Part shown: one piece after another, positions 1-7,404 of the stretch
How positions within the stretch are numbered: position 1 is the stretch's first letter
How the letters are laid out: the number at the start of each line of letters is the position of its first letter
Source of the DNA: DASRAA01 sp036512955
GTDB lineage: Bacteria > Acidobacteriota > Terriglobia > Terriglobales > Acidobacteriaceae
Assembly (NCBI GenBank): GCA_036512955.1
Contig: DATBZX010000385.1
Span: 1 to 11,800, forward strand
Length of the DNA stretch: 11,800 nucleotides
Reading direction: 5' to 3'
The notes under the pieces: generated by a model
The model's input: the letters and a program-made list of their open reading frames with translations, nothing else
What the model was told of the DNA's origin: nothing
Databases searched by the model: none
Position numbers and translations under genes: made by a program

Positions 1-4
1 CGCT

Positions 5-2206
5 TCAGTATCCCGCCAACGTGAGCATCGCCTGGTAGAGATCGTTGGCTTGGGGAAGGATCTCGTCCTCCACCTGCGGCTGGTAGGCGACGAAGGTGTC
101 TTTGGCGGCGACGCGTTTGACCGGAGCATCGAGGCTGTCGAACAACTCGTCGGCGATGCGGGCGGCGATTTCGGCGCCGTAACCCCAGCTCAGGGTGTCT
201 TCGTGGGCAACCAGCACGCGGTGCGTCTTGGTCACTGAGTTGGCGATGGCCTCCCAGTCATACGGGTTCAGGGTGCGCAGGTCGATGAGCTCGACGCTGA
301 CGTTGTGCTCGCGCTCCATGCGCTGGGCCGCCTGCAGGGCGCGCGGCACCACCGCGCCATAGGTCACGACGGTGAGGTCATGTCCCAGGCGCACCGTCTT
401 TGCTTTGCCGAAGGGGACCATGTAATCGGCCCCGGGATAGAGTGCGCGTCCATAGGTCTCGCGGTAGAGGCGCTTGTGTTCGAGGAACAGCACGGGATCG
501 TCGCAGCGGATGGCGGTGCGCAGCAATCCGTTGGCGTCGAGCGCGTTGGAGGGGAACACCACGCGCATGCCCGGCGTGTGGGTGAAGATGCTTTCGCCGC
601 ACTGCGAGTGATAGATGGCGCCGCCGGTGAGATAGCCACCGATGGCGACGCGGATCACGACCGGGCAGGAGAATCCGTTGTTGGAGCGCCAGCGAATGGT
701 GGGCAACTCGTTGCGTAGCTGGTGCATCGCGGGCCAGATGTAGTCGAAGAACTGGATTTCGACTACGGGCTTCATGCCGCGCGTGGCCATGCCGGTAGCG
801 CGGCCAATGATGTTGGCCTCGGCCAGCGGCGAGTTGAACACGCGGTCAGAGCCGAACGCGGTCTGCAAGCCTCCGGTGAGCTTGAAGACGCCGCCCTTGC
901 CTTTGACCTGCTTGTCGCGCAGATACTCATCGCGGCTGCAATCGGCCACGTCCTCGCCGAAGATCACGATGCGCTGGTCGCGCTTCATCTCGTCCTTAAG
1001 GCAGGAGTTGATGAGGTCGGCCATGGTCTTTTCGCCGCCGGTTGGCTTGGTCGGCAGCGGAGGACGCATCGGTTCGGTCTCAAAGGCGTGCGATGTGGGA
1101 TCGAGGTCCGGCGAATACAGGTACTGCATATACGTGCCGGGCTTGGCGAACGGAGCGGCTACAGCTTTGTCGGCTGCGTCCTGCACCTCGTCGGTGAGGT
1201 CGAGTTCCATCTCGTGCAGCGCGGCTTCGTCCAGAATGCCCTCCGCTATCAGGAAGGCGCGAAAGCGCGTGATGGGATCGCGCTCGGCTTCCAACTTGCG
1301 CTCCGCCTCGGGACGGTAGAGCTTCTCGTCGTCGGAGAGTGAATGTGAGTAGGGACGGATGACGTGTCCGTGGACGAACGCCGGGCCCATGCCGGAGCGG
1401 ACGTAATCGATGGCCGTCTTCATCGCGGCGTAGCTCGCGAACAAGTCCGTGCCATCGACCTCGGCAAAATGGAAGTTGGGAAAACCCTGCACCAGCTTGC
1501 TGATGTTGCCGCCGGGAGTGTTGACTTCGACCGGCACGGAGATGGCGTACTCGTTGTCTTCGACCACAAACAGCATCGGCAGCTTTAGGTTCGAGGCGGA
1601 GCTCATCGCCTCCCAGAATTCGCCTTCGCTCGTGGCGCCGTCGCCGGAGGAGACGTAAACCACTTCGTCGCCGTGGAACGCGACGTCCTTGAATTCGCTG
1701 TAGTCGCCGGTTCGCTTCTCGACGGCGCCGGGATGGCGATTGAAATAGCGTCCCGCTTCGGCGCAGCCTACGGCCTGCAGATACTGCGATCCGGTCGGAG
1801 AAGAACCGGTCACGATATTGAGCTTCTTGTTGCCCCAGTGCGAAGGCATCTGGCGTCCGCCTGATGCGGGATCGTCGGCCGCTCCAACTGCCTGCAAGAG
1901 CTGTTCGTAGGGAGTGTTGCCCAGCGCGAGGCAGAGCGCGCGGTCGCGGTAATAAGGATAGAACCAGTCGTAGCCGGGGCGCAGCAGTATTCCCGCGGCC
2001 ACCAGCAGCGCCTCATGTCCCGCGCCGGAGATCTGGAAGAAGATCTTCTGCTGGCGCTTCAGCATGATTTCCCGGTCGTCGATCTTGCGCGACTGGTACA
2101 TCAGCCGGTAGATCTCGATCAGGTGCTGGGGGGTTAGCCCTTCATATTTTTCTGAGGGCGCAGGCTGCGCAACGGCAATCTTCGGCTCGACCTTGGTGGT
2201 TGCCAT
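5..2206 (-). CDS. Fused alpha/beta E1 component of a 2-oxoacid dehydrogenase (branched-chain 2-oxoacid or pyruvate type)
   Basis: This 733-residue protein joins the two E1 subunits in one chain. Residues about 25-370 are the alpha part, with the thiamine diphosphate motif GDGATSEGEFWEA at 188-200 (D189, E194) closing at E216-D217-N218. Residues about 390-733 are the beta part, with GEDVADC near 417, LAEANIIGRA around E463, H533 in YHSQCGE and HTPGMRVVFPSN near 543. It would decarboxylate a 2-oxoacid on TPP and pass the acyl group to the lipoyl arm of an E2 subunit in the cytoplasm. The alpha half (RQMPSHWG, TGSSPTGSQ) looks more like branched-chain 2-oxoacid dehydrogenase than pyruvate dehydrogenase, but substrate cannot be fixed from sequence. 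The ATG at 2206 is preceded by AGAGG at 2213-2217. Fused E1 chains are known in other bacteria. E2 and E3 are not in view; E2 could lie past position 1. Confidence 0.93.
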   Translation of the reverse strand: MATTKVEPKIAVAQPAPSEKYEGLTPQHLIEIYRLMYQSRKIDDREIMLKRQQKIFFQISGAGHEALLVAAGILLRPGYDWFYPYYRDRALCLALGNTPYEQLLQAVGAADDPASGGRQMPSHWGNKKLNIVTGSSPTGSQYLQAVGCAEAGRYFNRHPGAVEKRTGDYSEFKDVAFHGDEVVYVSSGDGATSEGEFWEAMSSASNLKLPMLFVVEDNEYAISVPVEVNTPGGNISKLVQGFPNFHFAEVDGTDLFASYAAMKTAIDYVRSGMGPAFVHGHVIRPYSHSLSDDEKLYRPEAERKLEAERDPITRFRAFLIAEGILDEAALHEMELDLTDEVQDAADKAVAAPFAKPGTYMQYLYSPDLDPTSHAFETEPMRPPLPTKPTGGEKTMADLINSCLKDEMKRDQRIVIFGEDVADCSRDEYLRDKQVKGKGGVFKLTGGLQTAFGSDRVFNSPLAEANIIGRATGMATRGMKPVVEIQFFDYIWPAMHQLRNELPTIRWRSNNGFSCPVVIRVAIGGYLTGGAIYHSQCGESIFTHTPGMRVVFPSNALDANGLLRTAIRCDDPVLFLEHKRLYRETYGRALYPGADYMVPFGKAKTVRLGHDLTVVTYGAVVPRALQAAQRMEREHNVSVELIDLRTLNPYDWEAIANSVTKTHRVLVAHEDTLSWGYGAEIAARIADELFDSLDAPVKRVAAKDTFVAYQPQVEDEILPQANDLYQAMLTLAGY

Positions 2207-2373
2207 CCATGACCTCTAGTTGAGATTGAGGGCCCCGCAAACGGCTTGGAACTTGATCTATTGTAAATCCCCGGGAACGATTCGCCCGAATCCGAGGCGA
2301 TGCCGTGCCCTGCTGTTCCCCGCTCATGCAGCCTGTCTGCCGTTGGCGGTCAGGTGGCTATACTGGAAGAGGA

Positions 2374-3075
2374 ATGATACGCACTTTTCGGCCTATTCCG
2401 CTCAAAAAAATTAAGCTCGCCCTCTTTGATCTCGACGGGACCCTGATCGATTCAGAACTCGACTTGGCCAATTCGGTGAACGCCATGTTGCGCCACTTTG
2501 GACGTAAAGAGTTGCCCTTAGAAGTCATCGACACGTATATCGGCGACGGCGCTCCCATGCTGATACGGCGCGCGCTTGGCGACCCTGCGCATGCGCAGGT
2601 TCTCCAAGAGGCGCTGAATTACTTTTTGCTCTATTATCGCGAGCACAAACTCGACAACACCCGTCCGTATGACGGCGTTTTGCAGGCGCTTCAGCAGGTC
2701 GGCACCTTCGATGGCGTGGCTCGGCAGATGGCGGTGCTGACCAACAAGCCGGTGCGAGCCTCGCGCGATATTTTGGCAGGGCTGGGACTATCCAAGTTCT
2801 TCTTCCAGACCTATGGCGGGAACAGTTTCGAGACCAAAAAACCCGATCCGCTGGGAGCACAGACACTGATGCGCGAGGCTGGCGCCGAAGCGGAGGAGAC
2901 GGTGATGGTGGGCGACTCCGAGGTGGACGTCCTGACCGCGCGCAACGCGAACCTGTGGAGCATCGGCGTGACCTACGGCTTCGCGCCGCACACGCTGGAA
3001 CGCACGCATCCCGACATCCTGGTCGATACGCCAGAGGAACTGGCGCAGGCGCTGACAATCAGCCAGATCTATTGA
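2374..3075 (+). CDS. HAD-superfamily hydrolase, phosphoglycolate phosphatase-like
   Basis: A 233-residue haloacid-dehalogenase phosphatase with all four motifs. Motif I is FDLDGTLIDS, with nucleophile D19 and acid/base D21. Motif II is T123 in LTNKP. Motif III is K155/K156 in ETKKPDP. Motif IV is GDSEVD at 180-185 (D181, D185). The helical cap between motifs I and II (about 30-115) is the C1 type of phosphoglycolate phosphatases, and length fits that family (about 220-250). Known members dephosphorylate 2-phosphoglycolate or similar small phosphate esters in the cytoplasm; the substrate here is inferred only. The reading frame stays open back to 2305, but the ATG at 2374 is chosen because GGAAGAGGA lies just before it (2365-2373) and the family motif I then falls at a normal distance from the N-terminus. 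The gene is divergent from the E1 gene across 167 bp. Confidence 0.88.
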   Translation: MIRTFRPIPLKKIKLALFDLDGTLIDSELDLANSVNAMLRHFGRKELPLEVIDTYIGDGAPMLIRRALGDPAHAQVLQEALNYFLLYYREHKLDNTRPYDGVLQALQQVGTFDGVARQMAVLTNKPVRASRDILAGLGLSKFFFQTYGGNSFETKKPDPLGAQTLMREAGAEAEETVMVGDSEVDVLTARNANLWSIGVTYGFAPHTLERTHPDILVDTPEELAQALTISQIY

Positions 3076-3132
3076 GATTCGCAGATTATAATGACACGCT
3101 GACGGTCGAAAAAGCCCGCCCCCTTCAAACTC

Positions 3133-3222
3133 GTCATTACGAGCACCCGGGTTTTGGGCGCGAGCAATCTGCTCTTCGCGGCATCAGGCAGAGAGCGGTT
3201 CCCTCGCTCCGCTCGTGGTGAC
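3133..3222. repeat. 90-bp palindromic, dispersed-type repeat
   Basis: The outer arms GTCATTACGAGC (3133-3144) and GCTCGTGGTGAC (3211-3222) pair over 12 positions, with two G-T wobbles. Inside, CGCGAGC (3159-3165) with GCTC-TT-CGCG (3171-3180) makes a second hairpin. From memory, the left end plus GCGAGCAATCTGCTC resembles a GTCATTCCGAGC-type intergenic repeat seen in many bacterial genomes, often mis-annotated as short proteins. Only one copy is in the window, so its dispersed nature is inferred. Confidence 0.5.
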
Positions 3223-3370
3223 AAACCTTAAGACTGTCACTATATTGTGCAACTCTCAATAGGATGCCGGTTGAGTAAACCTCGTCTATGACACAGTCAA
3301 TGCTGTTTGTTCGCACCCGCGCCATGCCAACGAGAAAAGTACGCAGGAATCCCTTCTCTTCCATTTTGGG

Positions 3371-3385
3371 AATTGGTTAACAATT
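3371..3385. promoter_or_regulatory. Palindrome AATTG-N5-CAATT, possible operator
   Basis: A perfect 5-bp inverted repeat around GTTAA, itself centred on the palindrome GTTAAC, about 175 bp before the PEP-CTERM start. The symmetry is seen directly; protein binding is only a possibility. Confidence 0.25.
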
Positions 3386-3426
3386 TCGCTCAATTCTTAC
3401 GCCGTGGTTCGCTGCCGGAGCTAGAT

Positions 3427-3443
3427 TTGCTGTGTCCTAGCAA
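3427..3443. promoter_or_regulatory. Palindrome TTGCT-N7-AGCAA, possible operator
   Basis: A perfect 5-bp inverted repeat with a 7-nt spacer, 20 bp before the AACTA/TAGTT palindrome. The close spacing of the two suggests a shared control site. The binding factor is unknown. Confidence 0.25.
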
Positions 3444-3462
3444 GACCAATCTTTCCACATCT

Positions 3463-3475
3463 AACTAGGGTAGTT
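3463..3475. promoter_or_regulatory. Palindrome AACTA-GGG-TAGTT, possible response-regulator operator
   Basis: A perfect 5-bp inverted repeat separated by GGG, 83 bp upstream of the PEP-CTERM ATG. The short, closely spaced half-sites are of the size bound by LuxR/NarL-type dimers. PEP-CTERM/exosortase genes are commonly under two-component control, so this is a reasonable candidate, but nothing in the window identifies the regulator. Confidence 0.3.
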
Positions 3476-3501
3476 GGGAGCAAAGACCGACGTTCCGGCT
3501 T

Positions 3502-3517
3502 CAATGATTCTTCATTG
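3502..3517. promoter_or_regulatory. Palindrome CAATGA-TTCT-TCATTG in the leader
   Basis: A perfect 6-bp inverted repeat with a 4-nt loop that ends 41 bp before the ATG at 3559. It may be an operator or a small hairpin in the 5' untranslated region. Confidence 0.3.
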
Positions 3518-3544
3518 CTTCTGTGCATCCCTACAAATGCGCTG

Positions 3545-3550
3545 AGGAGG
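3545..3550 (+). promoter_or_regulatory. Strong ribosome binding site of the PEP-CTERM gene
   Basis: AGGAGG is complementary to the 16S rRNA 3' end and lies 8 nt before the ATG at 3559. It decides this start against the more upstream in-frame start at 3523, which would put charged residues before the signal peptide. Confidence 0.8.
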
Positions 3551-3558
3551 CGCAACCT

Positions 3559-4140
3559 ATGAAGCATCGAACATTAGTATTCCTACTGGGGGCTTGCGTG
3601 GTCCTTGGAGCGCTTCCCGCTCTGGCAAGCCAGTGCCCCTTCGGACTCCCGTATAACTCAGACTGCATGGTGGTGTTTGACCCGACCGGGCTCATCGTTT
3701 CGTTTGCAGGCGCGACTGAACAGGACGAAATCAACAACGGCCCGAACTTCGTTTATACCGTCCCCGGAGTCGCACCCGATCCCGCTCAGTTCGGATTTGC
3801 CACAACCCGCTGCGAGCTCGGATTCGTCTGCGGCCCTGGCCAGAACGCGGCCAACTACAGCGACATTTACGGCGTTGCCACAGTGAACGGTAACTTAGCC
3901 CTCGCGTTCAGTTCGGGTGACGAAACCGGATGCCCGATTTGTAGCCAAGGGTTCTACTACCTGCCGGAATCGTGGCCTGGGATCTACGCCGCGACGTTCT
4001 ACCTCGATCCGGCGCTTCAAGCGCAGGGCTTCACCGCTTATTTCTGGTCCGACACTACGCCCGAGCCGGCGAGCATGATACTGCTGGCGTCGGGAATCGG
4101 ACTGGCAGCCACGAAACTTCGTCGTAGATTCATCAAATAG
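3559..4140 (+). CDS. Small exported protein with C-terminal PEP-CTERM sorting signal
   Basis: A 193-residue secreted protein. Residues 1-23 are a signal peptide: basic MKHR, a hydrophobic core, then a likely cut after the ALA at 21-23. The C-terminus is a classic PEP-CTERM tag: P168-E169-P170, a hydrophobic helix (about 171-185), then the basic cluster KLRRR at 186-190. Exosortase/archaeosortase enzymes recognise such tags in Gram-negative, exopolysaccharide-making bacteria, so the product is probably released or attached at the cell surface. The body (24-165) matches no domain I recognise. It is rich in Gly, Pro and aromatic residues and has six cysteines (26, 36, 85, 91, 125, 128) that could form disulfides; C125 and C128 make a CPIC pair. 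No exosortase gene is nearby, as usual for these substrates. It is a single-gene unit with its own long leader and terminator. Confidence 0.87.
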   Translation: MKHRTLVFLLGACVVLGALPALASQCPFGLPYNSDCMVVFDPTGLIVSFAGATEQDEINNGPNFVYTVPGVAPDPAQFGFATTRCELGFVCGPGQNAANYSDIYGVATVNGNLALAFSSGDETGCPICSQGFYYLPESWPGIYAATFYLDPALQAQGFTAYFWSDTTPEPASMILLASGIGLAATKLRRRFIK

Positions 4141-4162
4141 TTTCTACCTCTTCTGGTTGCAC

Positions 4163-4190
4163 GAGGCGCCTCACCGCGGGGCGCCGTTTT
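4163..4190 (+). terminator. Rho-independent terminator after the PEP-CTERM gene
   Basis: GGCGCC at 4165-4170 and GGCGCC at 4180-4185 form a 6-bp GC stem with a 9-nt loop. It is followed by GTTTT (4186-4190), 24 bp after the stop codon. The T tract is short, so termination strength is uncertain. Confidence 0.6.
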
Positions 4191-4284
4191 CGTGTGACGT
4201 AATCCGTTTGCAAGCGGTTGAAACAACCAGTGCGCTCTGAGGGAACCCGCCTTAGGAAATCGGCGCACTACGATACTTCGCTGC

Positions 4285-4290
4285 TATGCT
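4285..4290 (+). promoter_or_regulatory. Candidate extended -10 (TGC-TATGCT) for a leaderless transcript
   Basis: TATGCT with TG at 4282-4283 ends 6 nt before the ATG at 4297, so transcription would start at or next to the start codon. No Shine-Dalgarno sequence is present. No clear -35 box was seen. Confidence 0.35.
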
Positions 4291-4296
4291 GATGCC

Positions 4297-5292
4297 ATGT
4301 CGCAGCCAGGCAGCTTGCGTTCGCCGTTCCAGGAAGGCTTTGCCGTGCTCCGCGAGGAACCGCTGCTGCTGGCCGCCGAGATGACCTGGCGTTGGTGCTT
4401 CGGCTTCGCCGCATGGATACTGGCGCTCGCCGCAGCAGCACTTTTTCTCGACAGCCTCACGCTCTCGCCAGGCGATCGGTTTCTGCTGGGCACGCTTAAG
4501 CCGTCTCTGGCATCGACGGCGCTCTCGCACATTTTGCATGGCACGTTGCTGCGTGTTGTGTGGATGAAGTTCATCGTCCTCGCCGGATTGACCGTGCTGT
4601 GGTGTTTCGCAGCAGCCGCGGGACGTGCTGCTTCCCTGCGCAATCTGGTCGCATTGTTTGGAGGCGATGATCGCGCGGAAGAGGCGGGCTGGCAGTTTCG
4701 TCCCATGTTCACGATTCACCTGCTGCGGGCAATGTGGTCGTGGACCGCCCTCGGATGCTTCGTCGGATCGATCTTCCTGGGTTCCGCGATGCTGCACCAG
4801 CAGCGTCCGGCGCGAGCGGCGTTCTTCTATGTTTTCGGCGTCGCGCTGTCTTTGGGTTTTGGCGTGGTGCTGAACTGGTTTTTCGGATTGGCTCCTTTGT
4901 TCTGCATCCGCGAACAGGCGAGCGCGCGCGACGCGATGTCGCTGACGTTGGATTTTTGCTCGCGCCAGGGTGGACGGTTGCTTGGGCTGTCCCTCGGGTT
5001 TCTGGCGGCGCGCGTGGTGTGGGCTTCCGCGATGTTCTTGTTGGTGTTGTCGCCGACGAACCTGGGTAGGCACGTGGCTGTGGGATGGATATTGCTGCTG
5101 ATGTTCCTGCTTTCTTCGATCTATTTTGCCGGAGCGGACGCGCTGTATTTGGCGAGACTGGGAGCGTACACAGCGCTGGCGGAGATTGATGCCCAGCCTA
5201 CCCCGGAACCGCGCCTGCAGCCGGAAACGGCACCTGAACCGGCTCCGCCGGTCGATCCACTTTACGACGTCCCAGGCACGCAGCCCGTGTAG
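4297..5292 (+). CDS. Six-helix integral membrane protein of unknown function
   Basis: A 331-residue protein I do not recognise. Hydrophobic segments lie at about 31-54, 85-108, 142-157, 164-184, 207-230 and 241-258, giving six likely membrane helices with no cleaved signal peptide. The short N-terminus (FQEGFAVLREEP) is amphipathic. The tail after about 288 is soluble, low in complexity and rich in Pro, Glu and Ala (PTPEP, PETAPEPAPP), and would sit in the cytoplasm if both ends are inside. No catalytic or transport motif is evident. The ATG at 4297 has no ribosome binding site but has a -10-like hexamer just before it. The gene is convergent with transketolase, whose stop lies 57 bp beyond. 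Codon use and the spread of hydrophobic segments support a real gene; the function is open. Confidence 0.75.
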   Translation: MSQPGSLRSPFQEGFAVLREEPLLLAAEMTWRWCFGFAAWILALAAAALFLDSLTLSPGDRFLLGTLKPSLASTALSHILHGTLLRVVWMKFIVLAGLTVLWCFAAAAGRAASLRNLVALFGGDDRAEEAGWQFRPMFTIHLLRAMWSWTALGCFVGSIFLGSAMLHQQRPARAAFFYVFGVALSLGFGVVLNWFFGLAPLFCIREQASARDAMSLTLDFCSRQGGRLLGLSLGFLAARVVWASAMFLLVLSPTNLGRHVAVGWILLLMFLLSSIYFAGADALYLARLGAYTALAEIDAQPTPEPRLQPETAPEPAPPVDPLYDVPGTQPV

Positions 5293-5324
5293 CCTTTACA
5301 GCGTGTCAGGCTCCACAGCTTGAG

Positions 5325-5352
5325 CTAATTACTAATTGCTAGTTGCTTCTTA
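5325..5352. repeat. Degenerate 7-bp tandem repeat
   Basis: Four successive heptamers read CTAATTA, CTAATTG, CTAGTTG and CTTCTTA. The last contains the stop codon of transketolase (TAA on the minus strand, 5350-5352). The run lies in the 57-bp space between two convergent genes. Confidence 0.45.
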
Positions 5353-7404
5353 GTGCGCCAGCGCGAGTTTCTCTTCTTCCTTCTTCACCTTGGCGATGGC
5401 GATCAGCTCCGCCGCCTTTTGCGCGATGTGTTCGGCGCTGACCTCGAACTCCTTGATCAGTTCCCATGGCGCGCCGGAATCGCCGAAGCGGTCCTTCACG
5501 CCGATGGCGCCCGTAATGACTGGCGTCCCGAACATCTCCGGACTCTCGGTGATGACGCTGCTCACGCGCCATGCCAGTGCGCCGATCTGGTGCTCTTCGG
5601 CGGTGACCACGACGCCGGTTTCTTTGGCTGCACGTACGATGGCAGCCTCATCAATCGGCTTCATGGTGTGGATGTTGAGCACGCGCGTTTCGTAGCCGAA
5701 CTCCTGCTTGAGGATGTAGGCCGCGCGCATCGCCTCGGGGACCATGGGTCCGCAAGCGATGATGCTCAAGTCTTCGTGTTCGTTGCGATACTCGGGCGCG
5801 AGCACGGTGTCGAAGGCGTCGATCATCTGCTCGTCCGGACGGCGCAGGCGGATAACATTCGCCGTCCCAAACACAAACGGTGTGTCTTCCTTGGTAACGA
5901 TTGGCGTCGCCTCGCGTGCGAAGCGGATGTACTTCGGTCCCACGTGCTGCAGCAGCAAGTAGTCCGTCGCCTTGCGGGTTTCGATGGAGTCGCAGGGAAC
6001 CGACACGACCATATTCGGCAGTCCGCACATGGCGAAGAGGTCTTCGAGCGCCTGGTGGGTTGCACCATCAGGGCCGACGGAAACTCCGCCGTGCGCGCCG
6101 GCGATCATGACATTGAAGTTGCCGTAGCAGATCGACACGCGGATCTGGTCAAGGTTGCGGGCTGCCGCAAACGTGCCGTAGGTGCCAAACACCGGCAGCT
6201 TGCCTTCGCGCGCCAGACCCACAGCCGCCGCGGTTGCCGACTGCTCGGCGATGCCCATGCTGATCCAGCGGTCCTTGCGTTCCGGCTTGCCGGTGTAGAA
6301 ATCGCTGATGGTAATCGATCCGGAAATGTCGAGCCCCAGGCAGACGATTCGCTCGTCGTCGCCGTTATTTTGCAGCGACTTACCGAAGCCCTTGCGCGTG
6401 GGCTCCATCTTTACTCGAGGAGTGTTCGGTGCGTTCCACCAGTAGTCGCGGGAGAAGTGCGGCATCTTCTCTTCCAGCCTGGCCTCGACTTCGTTCTGGT
6501 AATCCGCCGCGTTTCTCAGCAGCGCATCATAGGCGATGGTCTGTTTCAGGCCAAGTTCGTCGAGCGCCTTCACCAATTCATCGTAGGTCGGAGCGCGCCC
6601 GTGCCATCCGGCAATGTTCTCCATGAAGCTGACGCCCTTGCCCTTGACCGTGTTGGCCAGCAGCAACGTCGGCTTTCCGGCGACAGGAATGTTCTTCGCT
6701 TTCTGCAAGCCATCAACGACTTCGCGGATGTTGTGCCCGTCAACCTCGATGACCTCCCAGCCAAAGCTGCGATAGCGGTCCACCAGCGGCTCGACGTTCA
6801 TCACGTCCTTCACCCAGCCGTCGATCTGCAGGCGGTTGCGGTCGATGATGCCCACCAGGTTGTCGAGCTTGAAGTGCGAGCCTTCCATCACGGCTTCCCA
6901 GATGTTGCCTTCCTGCTGCTCGCCGTCGCCCATGATGCAGAAAACGGTGTGCTTCTTGCCGGCCATCTTGCCCGCCAGTGCCATGCCGACGGCGATGCTC
7001 AGGCCCTGTCCCAGCGATCCGCTCGACACCTCAACGCCCGGCAGCTTCAGCCGGTGCGGATGCCCCTGGAACGGCGAATACAGTTTGCGCAGCGTGACCA
7101 CGTCCTCCAGGGGGTAGTAGCCCGCGAATCCCAGCCCGAGATACAGGGCGGGAGCCTTGTGTCCGGCGGACCAGATGATGCGATCGCGGTCTTCCCACTC
7201 CGGCATGTTGGGATCGTGGTTGGCGACCTTCAGGTAGAGGGCGGCAACGATCTCCATCATGGAGAGGGTTCCGCCGGAGTGTCCCGAACCCGCGGCGCAA
7301 AGCGCTACCAGGTCGTAGCCGCGCATCAGGCGGGCGGCCTGCTCGAGTTCTTCGATGGAAAAATCGCGGACAACGGCTTTGGAAAAACCATTCATCAGAG
7401 GCAT
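5350..7404 (-). CDS. tkt: Transketolase (single-chain, thiamine diphosphate dependent)
   Basis: A 684-residue transketolase, close to the usual 650-690. It transfers two-carbon ketol units between sugar phosphates in the cytoplasmic non-oxidative pentose phosphate pathway. The N-terminal TPP domain has GHSGG at 41-45 (H42), GHK at 81-83 (H82), SSGSLGQG at 127-134 and GDGEQQEGNIWEA at 159-171, closing at D188-R189-N190. KGKGVSFME at 254-262 and H268 follow. The Pyr domain (about 335-500) has GIAEQ with E387, the proton-relay acid, and AGAHGGVSVGPDGATHQ at 435-451 (H438, D446, H450), matching the substrate-binding His/Asp/His of characterised enzymes; R494 in YIRFARE likely binds phosphate. A third domain runs from about 545 to the end. 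The frame is open to 7491, but ATG 7404 is preferred because AAGGAAA lies at 7409-7415 on the minus strand and residues upstream of it look non-coding. Confidence 0.95.
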   Translation of the reverse strand: MPLMNGFSKAVVRDFSIEELEQAARLMRGYDLVALCAAGSGHSGGTLSMMEIVAALYLKVANHDPNMPEWEDRDRIIWSAGHKAPALYLGLGFAGYYPLEDVVTLRKLYSPFQGHPHRLKLPGVEVSSGSLGQGLSIAVGMALAGKMAGKKHTVFCIMGDGEQQEGNIWEAVMEGSHFKLDNLVGIIDRNRLQIDGWVKDVMNVEPLVDRYRSFGWEVIEVDGHNIREVVDGLQKAKNIPVAGKPTLLLANTVKGKGVSFMENIAGWHGRAPTYDELVKALDELGLKQTIAYDALLRNAADYQNEVEARLEEKMPHFSRDYWWNAPNTPRVKMEPTRKGFGKSLQNNGDDERIVCLGLDISGSITISDFYTGKPERKDRWISMGIAEQSATAAAVGLAREGKLPVFGTYGTFAAARNLDQIRVSICYGNFNVMIAGAHGGVSVGPDGATHQALEDLFAMCGLPNMVVSVPCDSIETRKATDYLLLQHVGPKYIRFAREATPIVTKEDTPFVFGTANVIRLRRPDEQMIDAFDTVLAPEYRNEHEDLSIIACGPMVPEAMRAAYILKQEFGYETRVLNIHTMKPIDEAAIVRAAKETGVVVTAEEHQIGALAWRVSSVITESPEMFGTPVITGAIGVKDRFGDSGAPWELIKEFEVSAEHIAQKAAELIAIAKVKKEEEKLALAH

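Larger units (their letters stand above)
3076..3558. other. Long non-coding region upstream of the PEP-CTERM gene
   Basis: About 480 bp with no convincing gene. It opens with a 90-bp palindromic repeat (3133-3222), then becomes visibly more AT-rich than the flanking genes. Four short inverted repeats lie in its second half: AATTG-N5-CAATT (3371-3385), TTGCT-N7-AGCAA (3427-3443), AACTA-GGG-TAGTT (3463-3475) and CAATGA-TTCT-TCATTG (3502-3517). The region ends with a strong ribosome binding site for the gene at 3559. Short open frames here on either strand lack start signals and family resemblance. No good -35/-10 pair was found by eye. Confidence 0.6.

Noticed and set aside
722..1342. Open frames of up to 206 codons on the plus strand opposite the E1 gene
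   Set aside because: Antisense shadows of a confidently identified gene, with no start signal or family resemblance.
2359..2364. TATACT as -10 box for the HAD phosphatase gene
   Set aside because: It is 9 nt before the ATG with no usable -35, and a good purine-rich ribosome binding site overlaps the predicted start of transcription, so the call is ambiguous.
2525..3058. A 177-codon minus-strand frame opposite the HAD phosphatase
   Set aside because: Arg/Pro/Ser-rich shadow frame; the plus-strand HAD motifs are complete.
4252..5073. A 273-codon minus-strand frame opposite the membrane protein
   Set aside because: Gln/Arg/His-rich low-complexity translation typical of antisense to hydrophobic segments.
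5291..5312. AGCCT...AGGCT inverted repeat as a terminator between the convergent genes
   Set aside because: Only 5 bp with a 12-nt loop and no T tract on either strand.
5..7404. A functional TPP-enzyme cluster (E1 plus transketolase)
   Set aside because: They are 3 kb apart, in separate transcription units with unrelated genes between; shared cofactor alone is not evidence of a system.
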